Of a DNA stretch of 64,000 nt, positions 1-7,577 are shown one piece after another. Below the pieces are notes generated by a model. The model had not been told where the DNA came from. It saw only the letters and a list, made by a program, of their open reading frames with translations, and made no database searches. Source of the DNA: Actinomycetospora termitidis (lineage in GTDB: Bacteria > Actinomycetota > Actinomycetes > Mycobacteriales > Pseudonocardiaceae); the NCBI RefSeq assembly GCF_030286555.1, contig NZ_JASVWF010000001.1, forward strand, positions 1,539,279-1,603,278, in the 5' to 3' direction. The number at the start of each line of letters is the position of its first letter. Within the stretch, counting starts at the first letter, position 1. The position numbers and the translations under genes are program-made.

Positions 1-2
1 CG

Positions 3-614
3 CCGTCGGTCGAGCCGGCCACGCTCGTCGCGGTCGGCGCCGCGTGCCGCGACCGCCGGGTCCTCGAGCTCGACTACACCGCCTTCGACGGGACCGGTTC
101 CCGACGGCGGGTCGAGCCCCACCACCTCGTCTCCTGGGGCCGGCGCTGGTACCTGCTCGCCTTTGACCTCGGCCGCGACGACTGGCGCACGCTGCGCCTC
201 GACCGGGTCGTCCCCCGCGTCGCCCCGGACGGCCTCGCCACCGGGCCCCGTTTCACCCCGCGTGCCGTGCCCGGGGGCGATCCGGCCGAGTACGTGGCCT
301 CGAAGGTCCGGGACGTCCGCCCGCTGCGCTGCCGGGCCCGGGTGCACGCGGGCGTCGACGAGGTGCGTGCGCGCATCTGGACCGACCAGGTGCGCCTCGA
401 GGACCTCGGCGACGGCACCTGCCGCGTGCACCTGTCCGCGGACGAGGTGCACGGCGCCGCGGTCATCCTGGTCGCGATGGGCCTGGAACTCGAGGTGGAG
501 GCGCCCGACGAGCTCGCCGTCGCGTGCCGCGAGATGGGCGAGCGCAGCCTGCGGGCGGCCGGGGCGCAGAAACTCCCGGCCCGGGGTTGCGCACCAGCGG
601 AGGACTTAGGCTAG
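3..614 (+). CDS. WYL-domain transcriptional regulator, C-terminal part (5' end outside window)
   Basis: The reading frame is open from the left edge and gives 203 visible residues. It contains the WYL signature (RWYLLAF, Trp at about residue 49 of the fragment) preceded by VEPHHLVSWG and followed by an Arg-rich strand (TLRLDRV). The rest matches the WCX extension found after WYL domains in YafY/PafC-type regulators. Such proteins usually carry an N-terminal winged helix, which would lie to the left of this window, and the WYL domain is thought to sense a ligand. The stop codon (612-614) lies inside an iron box (606-624), so the end of this gene and the start of the next transcription unit overlap. 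Family assignment is confident; target and ligand are unknown. Confidence 0.85.
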   Translation, partial: PSVEPATLVAVGAACRDRRVLELDYTAFDGTGSRRRVEPHHLVSWGRRWYLLAFDLGRDDWRTLRLDRVVPRVAPDGLATGPRFTPRAVPGGDPAEYVASKVRDVRPLRCRARVHAGVDEVRARIWTDQVRLEDLGDGTCRVHLSADEVHGAAVILVAMGLELEVEAPDELAVACREMGERSLRAAGAQKLPARGCAPAEDLG

Positions 615-624
615 GCTCACCTCA
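606..624 (+). promoter_or_regulatory. IdeR/DmdR iron box
   Basis: TTAGGCTAGGCTCACCTCA matches 16 of 19 positions of the DtxR/IdeR consensus TTAGGTTAGGCTAACCTAA. It covers the stop codon of the WYL gene. With iron-bound IdeR/DmdR the site would be occupied and downstream transcription shut off. No start codon follows closely. The next strong signal is a terminator hairpin at 703-745, which is why a small RNA is proposed. Confidence 0.7.
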
Positions 625-745
625 ACGAGATCGACCGAGAGTCGAATCTCCGCACAGACCGGCCGCGAGGGTGTTGTGGTGGCGCCCGAGGTGGCTGCGC
701 AAGAGGAGGGCGCCGGGCTCGAGGGACGAGCCCGGCGCCGTCCTC
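625..745 (+). ncRNA. Candidate iron-regulated small RNA (MrsI-like layout)
   Basis: Between the iron box and the terminator there is no convincing coding frame. The stretch begins with a small stem-loop (627-650: GAGAT/ATCTC continued by CGAC/GTCG with one bulged A), then about 50 nt of linker, then an 18-bp terminator stem. Mycobacterial MrsI is an IdeR-controlled sRNA of similar size and layout, so the comparison is functional, not a claim of sequence identity. Expression and the exact 5' end are inference; the start given is only the first base after the iron box. Confidence 0.4.
703..745 (+). terminator. Strong hairpin terminator
   Basis: The 13-bp perfect stem GGCGCCGGGCTCG / CGAGCCCGGCGCC (709-721 with 727-739) has a 5-nt loop. 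It extends by five more pairs on the outside (703-707 with 741-745) across one G-G mismatch. No U-tract follows, which is usual for actinomycete terminators. It would end transcription entering from the WYL gene or from the iron box. Confidence 0.75.
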
Positions 746-791
746 GTCATCGTAACCCCTGAGGCCGATGACGGCCCGGTGTGCCGCGAGC

Positions 792-832
792 GCAGGGTCG
801 GCGGCCCGGAATCCTGCGTCATGTCGCACTCG
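792..832 (+). repeat. Dispersed repeat family A, copy 1
   Basis: This 41-bp stretch recurs at 1012-1052 with one difference (40 of 41 identical). It ends in CCTGCGTCATGTCGCACTCG. A shortened partner arm (CGAG-CGCAGG, 787-796) precedes it, so the transcript could fold back. A related hairpin lies at 45829-45884. No coding function is seen. Confidence 0.75.
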
Positions 833-996
833 GTGCGGCATCGAGCCGGCCGGCCCCACCTTGTCGCGGTCTCCTGACGGGCTCGGTTCACCTTGTCACT
901 GGGATTCAGCACGACAAGGTGAGTCGGGACTGCCGGAAACCCGCGACAGGGCGATCGAGGGACGGCCCGTCGCCCCGCCGGGTGTTGCCCGTACCG

Positions 997-1052
997 CGAG
1001 TGCGACGTCAGGCAGGGTCGGCGGCCCGGAAACCTGCGTCATGTCGCACTCG
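997..1052 (+). repeat. Dispersed repeat family A, copy 2, full inverted repeat
   Basis: Left arm 997-1016 and right arm 1033-1052 pair at 17 of 20 positions around a 16-nt loop. The right half (1012-1052) is the direct repeat of 792-832. It lies in the leader region ahead of the ESX locus, about 90 bp before the small ESX gene. It resembles a REP-type palindromic element; a terminator or RNA-stability role is possible. Confidence 0.75.
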
Positions 1053-1139
1053 CCGAGGATTTCCGAAACCGCACCCACGGCGCGAAGCGCGCTCCTACCG
1101 TGAGGACGTCGATCATCCGACGAGCGTGAGGAGCAGCGG

Positions 1140-1448
1140 ATGTCCCAGCCGTTCGACGCCGCCACGGGCGCGATGCAGGGCGGGGCCGCGCAGCTCGAGG
1201 CGGCCGGGAGTCAGGTGGGGTCCGCGGGCGGGCAGGCGTCCGGGGCGGCGTCGTCGGCGGGCGGCGGGGTCAACGGCGGAGCGCTCGCGGGCGCGTTGAG
1301 CGCGCTGGGCGCCGAGCTCGCGGCGAAGGCGCAGGAACTGGCGGCGGCGGCCTCGGCCACCTCGGCGAACGTGAGCGCCGCGGCCGCGGGCTACCAGACC
1401 TCCGACGCCGCGGCGAGCCGTGCGATCGACGGCGCCGTGCCGGGCTAG
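1140..1448 (+). CDS. EspC/DUF2580-like ESX-associated small protein
   Basis: A 102-residue Ala/Gly/Ser-rich protein predicted as two helices (about residues 5-40 and 50-98). It ends in GYQTSDAAASRAIDG, like the C-terminal segments of EspC-type ESX substrates, which are WXG100-sized but lack a clear WXG turn. The ATG has a good ribosome site (GAGGAG about 8 nt upstream) and a likely -10 box TACCGT at 1096-1101. Its stop codon interlocks with that of the convergent eccD gene (CTAG, 1445-1448). Probable role: secreted partner or substrate of the adjacent ESX system. The assignment rests on composition, size and position. Confidence 0.65.
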   Translation: MSQPFDAATGAMQGGAAQLEAAGSQVGSAGGQASGAASSAGGGVNGGALAGALSALGAELAAKAQELAAAASATSANVSAAAAGYQTSDAAASRAIDGAVPG

Positions 1449-2872
1449 AAGCGGGCGCCGGCGTCGGCCGCGGCGGCGTAGAGGCCGAGGACCCCGGCCA
1501 GCAACGGCAGCACCGCCACGGCGGCTGCGGTCTCCAGGCGGGCCAGCAGCCGCTGCGTGCGGGGCCGGCGCCACCACGCGAGCACCCCCTCGTCGGTGAC
1601 GGAGGCCGTCCGCAGCGCGCCGCCGAGCCCCACGAGTGCCCCGATCAGCGCGACGCCGACCGCGACCACCACCGCCCGCGCCCCCGGCCCGCCCGTGAGC
1701 ACCACCGACCAGCCGGTCCCGGCCAGCCCGACCGTCCCCGCGCCGATCGCCGCGGCGGACTCCACCACGAACACCGAGCGCCGGGCCCGCAGCACCGCGG
1801 TGACCGACACCGCCGCACAGAGACCGAGGACCATGCCCCCGCCCGACGAGGTCGCGAGGACCCACAGGCCCGCGGCGGCCGCCGTGCCGCCGGCCAGCGC
1901 GGCCGTGTCGACGGTGCGCCGGGTGGCCTCGGCGAGCTCGACGAGGTGCTCGGCGTCCGCGCGCGGCTCGATCCACGTGCGGCCGCGGGTGACGAGCCAC
2001 GGCAGCGCCAGCACGAGGACCAGCCACACCGTGAGCCCGACGGCGATCGCCCGCGGCGTCGGGAGCACCCCGCCCGCGACCAGCGCCGACGGCAGCGAGA
2101 CCCCGATGCCGAGCGCGCCCGCCCCGGCCCACCAGGGCCCGCGCTCGCCCACGACCAGCCAGGCCGACGCCGCCCCGACGGCGAGCGCGGAGCCGGCCAG
2201 GGTCAGCACGAGCGGGAGCCCGCCGCGCGCGACGAGGCCGCCCGCGACCCCCGCCGCCGTCCACGCGGCGAGCGACGCGAGCCCGGCACCGAGCGTCGGC
2301 AGGTCGGCGACCGGGTCGGCGTCGAGCGGCGTCGTGGGGCGCGACCGTCGCTGCAGCGCGGCCAGCCCGAGCAGCATCAGCGCGAGCACCAGCGGCACCA
2401 GCGGCCCGCCGGGGAGCGCCAGCGACAGCGCGGTGCCGACCGCCGACACCGCCACCAGCAGCGCCGTCACCAGCACCCCGACCCGCCGGGCGGTCCAGCG
2501 CGGCACGCGGGCGGCACCCTCGGCGAGTGCGACCAGGCCGTCGTCGACCGGCTGCGCGGGCCGGGGCATGGGCCAGGGCCCGAGGTGCAGGACGTCGCCG
2601 TCCCGCACCCCGGCCGCCTCCAGGGAGATCCCCGGCGGCATCGGGCCGGCGCCCGTGCGGTGCAGGTACCAGGGACGCCCGTCCGCGCCGCGGACGAGCG
2701 GAGCCCCGGGCAACAGGCGCCCGGCCAGCTCGTCGACGACCTCGGCGACGCTCGCGCCCGCCGGGAGGGCGGCGTCGACGGCCCCCTCCGGCCCCCGGAC
2801 GCGCACCGTGCACCACGAGCCGTCGGGCGCGTCCCAGGTCGCGGACGGGGAGGGCTGACGGGCCATGGCCAT
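1445..2872 (-). CDS. eccD: Type VII secretion integral membrane protein EccD
   Basis: EccD is the polytopic membrane component that forms the channel vestibule of ESX secretion complexes. The product (about 475 residues) has an N-terminal ubiquitin-like domain (about residues 10-95, with WCTVRVRG and GDVLHLGP) followed by roughly eleven hydrophobic segments from residue 115 to the end, as expected. I chose the ATG at 2872 because GAGGA lies 8 nt upstream; another in-frame ATG is at 2866. Either start overlaps the start of the divergent eccC gene, so each gene's leader lies within the other's coding sequence. It converges with the EspC-like gene. Confidence 0.9.
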   Translation of the reverse strand: MAMARQPSPSATWDAPDGSWCTVRVRGPEGAVDAALPAGASVAEVVDELAGRLLPGAPLVRGADGRPWYLHRTGAGPMPPGISLEAAGVRDGDVLHLGPWPMPRPAQPVDDGLVALAEGAARVPRWTARRVGVLVTALLVAVSAVGTALSLALPGGPLVPLVLALMLLGLAALQRRSRPTTPLDADPVADLPTLGAGLASLAAWTAAGVAGGLVARGGLPLVLTLAGSALAVGAASAWLVVGERGPWWAGAGALGIGVSLPSALVAGGVLPTPRAIAVGLTVWLVLVLALPWLVTRGRTWIEPRADAEHLVELAEATRRTVDTAALAGGTAAAAGLWVLATSSGGGMVLGLCAAVSVTAVLRARRSVFVVESAAAIGAGTVGLAGTGWSVVLTGGPGARAVVVAVGVALIGALVGLGGALRTASVTDEGVLAWWRRPRTQRLLARLETAAAVAVLPLLAGVLGLYAAAADAGARF

Positions 2873-5800
2873 GAACGACATCCTCGTCCACCGACCCCCA
2901 CGCGGTGGGCCGGTTCGACCAACTCCGGAGCCCGTCCGGCTCGTCGAGCCGCCCGCGAGCACCGGCGGCGGCCCGCCCACGCCGTGGACCTACGCGCTGT
3001 TCCCCCTCCTCGGCAGCGGCGGCATCCTGGTCTTCGCGATCGTCAACCGGAACCCGGTCTACTTCCTGGCCGGCGGCATCTTCGTCCTCGGCGCCCTCGG
3101 CATGGGCGTCATGATGTTCCTGCAGACGCGCGGGCGGACCACGGAGCAGGGCACGGACGCGCGGCTGCGCTACGTCGCGCACCTCGCCGACGTCCGCGCG
3201 CAGCTACGGGCGGCTGCGGACGACCAGCGCCGCGTCGCCGAGGAGCAGCACCCCGACCCGCCGTTGCTCGTGGGGTTCCCCGACCGCGCCGAGCGGCTCT
3301 GGGAGCGCCGTCCCGACGATCCCGACTTCCTGGTCCTCCGGGTCGGCCGGGCCCGCGTGCCCGGGGTCGCGGCACCCGCGCCGGGCGAGGCCGACCCGAA
3401 CCAGCCCCGCGACCCCGGGACCGAGGCGGCGGCGACCCGGCTGGTGGAGCGCCTGGGACCCGTGCCGGACGTCCCGGTCGCCGTCCCCGTGCGCGGGGCG
3501 GTCGCGATCGCCGGCGACCCCGTCCGCGGACGGGCCCTCGCCCGGGCGGTGCTCGCGCAGCTCGCGGTGCTGCACGCCCCGGACGACGTGCGGGTCGCGG
3601 TGTGCTGCCCCGAGGGACCCGACGCGGCGACGGCCCGCGCCGCGTGGGACTGGGTCAAGTGGCTGCCGCACGCCCGGCACCCGTCCGGCGGGGGCGCGGA
3701 CGGCACCGGCCTGCTCGTCGCGGAGGACCCCGACGGCCTGCTCCACCTGATCGGCGCCGAGCTCGACCGCCGGCGGGCGGGTGGGCGCTCCCCGTTCCCG
3801 ACGTCGGGTCCTGCCGGACCCGCGCTGGTCGTCCTCGTCGACGGGCCCCTGCCCGTGCCGGACCCGTTCGACGAGCTGCCCGCGCTCGGGATCGGGGTGC
3901 TGCACGTCGTCGCCGACCCGCTCGACCGCCCGGCCGCCGCCGACGTCACCGTGCACGTCGGCGCCCGGCACGGCCTCGAGATCCGCCGCGGCCGGGACGG
4001 CGCACCACCGGCGCACCTGGCCCCGCTCGCCGTCGCGACCGACCTGGTGCCCGACGTGCTGGGGCTCGCCGAGGCCGAGACGCTCGCCCGCCGGCTCACC
4101 CCGATGCGCCTCTCCCGCCGGCCCGGCCGCGCGGCGCTGTCCGAGGTCAACGGTCTGGCCGACCTGCTCGGCGTCGACGACGTAGCCGCACTCGACCCGG
4201 CCGTCACCTGGGCCCGCCGCCCGGAGTCCGAGCTGCTGCGGGTGCCGCTGGGCGTGGACGGCGAGGGCGTGCCGGTGGAGCTCGACCTCAAGGAGGCCGC
4301 GCTCTCGGGCATGGGGCCGCACGGGCTGGTCGTCGGGGCGACCGGGTCGGGGAAGTCCGAGCTGCTGCGCACGCTGGTCACCGGGCTCGCGGCCACGCAC
4401 CCGCCGGACGACCTCGCGCTCGTCCTCGTCGACTACAAGGGCGGCGCGACCTTCGCCGGGATGTCCGGGCTGCCCCACGTCGCCGGGTCGATCACCGACC
4501 TGGAGGACGACCCGGACACGGTCGAGCGCTTCGGCGACGCCCTGCGGTCCGAGCTGCGCCGGCGCGAGCAGCTGTTGCGCGACGCCGGGCTCGCGGGCAT
4601 CCGCGAGCACCGCCGGCTGCGCCTGGCGACCGGCGGGGACGACGTCGGCCGGCTCCCGCACCTGCTCGTGATCGTCGACGAGTTCTCCGAGCTGCTCACC
4701 GCGCAGCCGGAGTTCATCGACCTGTTCGTGCAGGTCGGGCGCGTCGGGCGGTCGCTCGGCGTGCACCTGCTGCTCGCCACGCAGCGGCTCGAGGAGGGGC
4801 GGTTGCGCGGGCTGGACTCGCACCTGTCCTACCGGCTCGCGCTGCGGACCTTCTCCGCCGCGGAGAGCCGCACCGTCATCGGGAACACCGACGCGTTCGA
4901 CCTGCCGCCCGTGCCGGGCTCGGCCTACCTCAAGGTCGACACCAGCGTCTACCGGCGACTGCGGGTCTCGACGGTGTCCGCGCCCTACGTCGAACCGGTC
5001 CGCGGTCGCGTGCGGCACCCGCACGCCCGGGTCTTCCGCGCCTTCGACGGGCGCGGCGGGGCGGGGGACGAGCTCCCGGCGCTCGGCCTCGACCTATCCG
5101 ACCCCGGACGACGGTCCACGCTCGACGTCGTCGTCGACCGGCTCCGCGACGCCGCCGAGCCGGTGCACCAGGTCTGGCTCCCGCCGCTGCCCCCGGCGAT
5201 GCCGCTGACGGCGGTGCTGCCCCGGCCGGAGCTCGTGGCGGGCACCGGCCTGCGCGCCCCGCGGCCGGGGCCGCTCGCGGTCGGCGTGGGGATCGTCGAC
5301 CGGCCCGATCGGCAGTCCCAGGAACCGCTGGTGGTGGACCTGTCCGGCACCGGCGGGCACCTCGGGATCGTCGGGGCGCCGCGGACCGGGAAGAGCACCG
5401 CGCTGCGCACGCTGGTGACGGCGGCCGCGCTCACCCACACCCCCGACGAGCTCGCGGTCTACGCGATCGACCTCGGCGGCGGCACCCTGTCCGGGCTCGA
5501 ACGGTGGCCGCACGTCGGCGGGGTCGCGGGCCGGACCCGGCCCGACGTCGTCCGCCGGCTCGTCGCGCAGGTGGAGTCGCTCGTGGCCGAGCGGGAGCGC
5601 CGGGTCGCGGAACACGGATCCGGGGCCGAGCGGCACGAACCGCCGTCGAGGGACCTCGCCGCGTATCCCCCCGTCGCTCCGCTCGCCCCGGTCGCGGCAC
5701 CCGAGCCGGACGTCCTGCTGCTCGTCGACGACTGGGGCGCCCTGCGGGCGGAGTTCGAGGACCTCGAGCCGCGGCTGACCGCGCTGGCCGCGCGCGGTCT

Positions 5801-6839
5801 GGGCCACGGCGTGCACCTGGTGGTCACCGCCGGGCGGTGGTGGGACATGCGCCCCGCGCTGCGCGACGCGCTCGGCACCCGGATCGAGCTGCGCCTCGGC
5901 GACGCGGCCGACTCCGTGATCGACCGGCGGGCCGCGCGGACGGTCCCGACGACGCCGGGTCGCGCGCTCGTCGGAGCCGGCTACAAGGCCCAGCTGGCGC
6001 TCCCCGTGATCACCGACGACGCCGGGCGCACCGAGGACGCCGCGACGACGGCGGGCCGTGCGGCGGCGGCGTGGTCGGGTGCCGGTGCGCCGCCGATCCG
6101 CATGCTGCCCGCGCGGGTGCCGATGGCGGAGCTCCCGCCCGGCGCGATCGGGCGCCGCGAGAGCGATCTCGCGCCCCTGCCCCTGGACCTGCTCGACGGA
6201 CGCGACCCGCACCTGCTCGTGTTCGGCGACGCCGGGTCGGGCCGCACCGCGACCCTGCGCGCCGTCGTGCACGCGCTGTGCGCCGCGCACCCACCCGAGC
6301 GGCTGCGCGTCGTCGTCGTCGACTACCGCCGCGCCCTGCTCGACGCCGTCCCGCCCGAGCACCTCTCGGTGTACCTGGGCTCCGCGCCCGCGGCGGCCCG
6401 GACGCTGCCGGCCGCGGCGCAGAAGATGGCGGCCCGCCTCCCCGGCCCGGACGTGACGCCCGCCCGGCTGCGGGCGCGGGACTGGTGGGAGGGCCCGCAC
6501 ATGCTCGTGGTGGTCGACGACCACGACCTCGTCGCGACCCCGAGCGGGGACCCGCTGGCGGCGCTGCTGGACCTGCTGCCGCAGGGCCGCGACATCGGGC
6601 TGCACGTGGTGCTGGCCCGCTCGGCCGCCGGCGCCTCGGCCGGGATGATGCAGCCGGTGCTGCGGCGGCTGCGCGAACTGGGCGGGCCCGGCCTACTGCA
6701 CTCCGGGCCCCGCGACGAGGGGGCGCTGCTGCACGGGGTGCGGGCGAAGGACCTGCCCGTCGGGCGCGCGCAGTACGTCACGCGCCGGGCCGAGCCGGAG
6801 ACGGTGCAGATCGGGTGGGTGCCGGAGACGGCGGAGTGA
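2865..6839 (+). CDS. eccC: Type VII secretion ATPase EccC (fused EccCa/EccCb, three ATPase domains)
   Basis: EccC is the FtsK/SpoIIIE-like motor of ESX secretion. The 1324-residue product has two N-terminal membrane segments (about residues 42-85), a DUF domain, and three P-loop ATPase domains. Walker A motifs are GATGSGKS near residue 491, GAPRTGKS near 837 and a weak GDAGSGRT near 1121. The first domain has a Walker B (LLVIVDEF). The first domain normally drives transport while the later ones bind substrate signals, and the degenerate third P-loop fits that. GGAGGG precedes the ATG by about 10 nt. The downstream genes read toward it, so it appears to be a single-gene unit divergent from eccD. 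Confidence 0.95.
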   Translation: MAMNDILVHRPPRGGPVRPTPEPVRLVEPPASTGGGPPTPWTYALFPLLGSGGILVFAIVNRNPVYFLAGGIFVLGALGMGVMMFLQTRGRTTEQGTDARLRYVAHLADVRAQLRAAADDQRRVAEEQHPDPPLLVGFPDRAERLWERRPDDPDFLVLRVGRARVPGVAAPAPGEADPNQPRDPGTEAAATRLVERLGPVPDVPVAVPVRGAVAIAGDPVRGRALARAVLAQLAVLHAPDDVRVAVCCPEGPDAATARAAWDWVKWLPHARHPSGGGADGTGLLVAEDPDGLLHLIGAELDRRRAGGRSPFPTSGPAGPALVVLVDGPLPVPDPFDELPALGIGVLHVVADPLDRPAAADVTVHVGARHGLEIRRGRDGAPPAHLAPLAVATDLVPDVLGLAEAETLARRLTPMRLSRRPGRAALSEVNGLADLLGVDDVAALDPAVTWARRPESELLRVPLGVDGEGVPVELDLKEAALSGMGPHGLVVGATGSGKSELLRTLVTGLAATHPPDDLALVLVDYKGGATFAGMSGLPHVAGSITDLEDDPDTVERFGDALRSELRRREQLLRDAGLAGIREHRRLRLATGGDDVGRLPHLLVIVDEFSELLTAQPEFIDLFVQVGRVGRSLGVHLLLATQRLEEGRLRGLDSHLSYRLALRTFSAAESRTVIGNTDAFDLPPVPGSAYLKVDTSVYRRLRVSTVSAPYVEPVRGRVRHPHARVFRAFDGRGGAGDELPALGLDLSDPGRRSTLDVVVDRLRDAAEPVHQVWLPPLPPAMPLTAVLPRPELVAGTGLRAPRPGPLAVGVGIVDRPDRQSQEPLVVDLSGTGGHLGIVGAPRTGKSTALRTLVTAAALTHTPDELAVYAIDLGGGTLSGLERWPHVGGVAGRTRPDVVRRLVAQVESLVAERERRVAEHGSGAERHEPPSRDLAAYPPVAPLAPVAAPEPDVLLLVDDWGALRAEFEDLEPRLTALAARGLGHGVHLVVTAGRWWDMRPALRDALGTRIELRLGDAADSVIDRRAARTVPTTPGRALVGAGYKAQLALPVITDDAGRTEDAATTAGRAAAAWSGAGAPPIRMLPARVPMAELPPGAIGRRESDLAPLPLDLLDGRDPHLLVFGDAGSGRTATLRAVVHALCAAHPPERLRVVVVDYRRALLDAVPPEHLSVYLGSAPAAARTLPAAAQKMAARLPGPDVTPARLRARDWWEGPHMLVVVDDHDLVATPSGDPLAALLDLLPQGRDIGLHVVLARSAAGASAGMMQPVLRRLRELGGPGLLHSGPRDEGALLHGVRAKDLPVGRAQYVTRRAEPETVQIGWVPETAE

Positions 6840-6860
6840 CCCGCCGTCCCCGGCCCGCCG

Positions 6861-7154
6861 TCAGACCTGGAACGACTGCATCGCCGCCCGCTCGGTGTCG
6901 TTGTAGCCCTGGTTCGCGCCCGCGGTCGACTGCCCGAGCTGCGCGAGCGCGGACTGCAGCTCCTGCCAGCCCGCGTCCCACTGCGCCTGCGCCGCGGCGT
7001 ACGACTCGCGTGCCGCGCCGTCCCACGTGGCGAGCATCGGGGCGATGTCGGAGCGCAGCTGCTGCATGCGCTGCTCCATCGTCGCCGCGCCGCCCTGCAC
7101 GTCGGCGACCGCCGTGTCCAGCGCGCCGAAGGAGACCTTGATCCGGTCGGCCAT
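6861..7154 (-). CDS. WXG100 family ESX secretion target (EsxB/CFP-10-like)
   Basis: A 97-residue helical-hairpin protein with the turn motif WDG (ATWDGAARESY) at mid-length and a C-terminal GYNDTERAAM that fits the YxxxD/E export signal. Members form antiparallel heterodimers and leave the cell through ESX machinery. The ATG at 7154 has a strong ribosome site (GAGAGGA). It lies directly downstream of a second WXG100 gene (11-bp gap) and eccB on the same strand, so the three are probably one operon and the two small proteins are likely each other's partner. Confidence 0.9.
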   Translation of the reverse strand: MADRIKVSFGALDTAVADVQGGAATMEQRMQQLRSDIAPMLATWDGAARESYAAAQAQWDAGWQELQSALAQLGQSTAGANQGYNDTERAAMQSFQV

Positions 7155-7165
7155 GGTGGTTCCTC

Positions 7166-7495
7166 TCAGAAGCCGGGGACGGGGACGTCCATGGCGGCCC
7201 CGGACTGGTTCAGTCGCGTGCTCGCGTCCGCGTCGCTGGACTCGTAGCCGCCCTGGGCGCGCTGGACGAGGCCCGAGATCGTGTCGAGGGCCGCGTTGAG
7301 CTTCTGGTTCGCCGCCTCGTAGCGCGCGTGGGCGCCGGTGAACGCGGTGTTCCCGTCGCCCATCCACTGCCCCTCGAGCGCGCCGAGCTTCCCGCGCAGG
7401 GCGGTGAGCTCGGAGCGGATGTCGGCCACACCGGCCACCATGCGCGACTGCGACTGGGCCATCGTCGCGGTCGAGACGTCGTACTGCCCCGCCAT
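7166..7495 (-). CDS. WXG100 family ESX secretion target (EsxA-like)
   Basis: A 109-residue protein with two helices around the turn motif WMG (GQWMGDGNTAF), and a C-terminal GYESSDADAS matching the YxxxD/E secretion signal. The ATG at 7495 is preceded by GGAGGG at a suitable distance. An upstream in-frame start would add 11 residues with little support. It is the first of the paired small ESX genes between eccB and eccC and probably dimerises with the product of the neighbouring gene. Confidence 0.9.
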   Translation of the reverse strand: MAGQYDVSTATMAQSQSRMVAGVADIRSELTALRGKLGALEGQWMGDGNTAFTGAHARYEAANQKLNAALDTISGLVQRAQGGYESSDADASTRLNQSGAAMDVPVPGF

Positions 7496-7577
7496 CAGGG
7501 CCCCCTCCCGGATCGGTACCGCGGACACCCCGAACCATGACCGACCGGATCGGCGCGTGGGTGCCGTTTCGAGAAAC

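Noticed and set aside
627..660. tRNA-like fragment (GTCGAATC)
   Set aside because: No acceptor, D or anticodon stems could be formed around it; the bases belong to the small stem-loop after the iron box.
1946..7141. Very long open frame on the plus strand covering eccD and eccC
   Set aside because: It is an out-of-frame reading of GC-rich DNA (mostly Arg/Pro/Gly), while eccD and eccC in the proper frames show full-length homologous domains.
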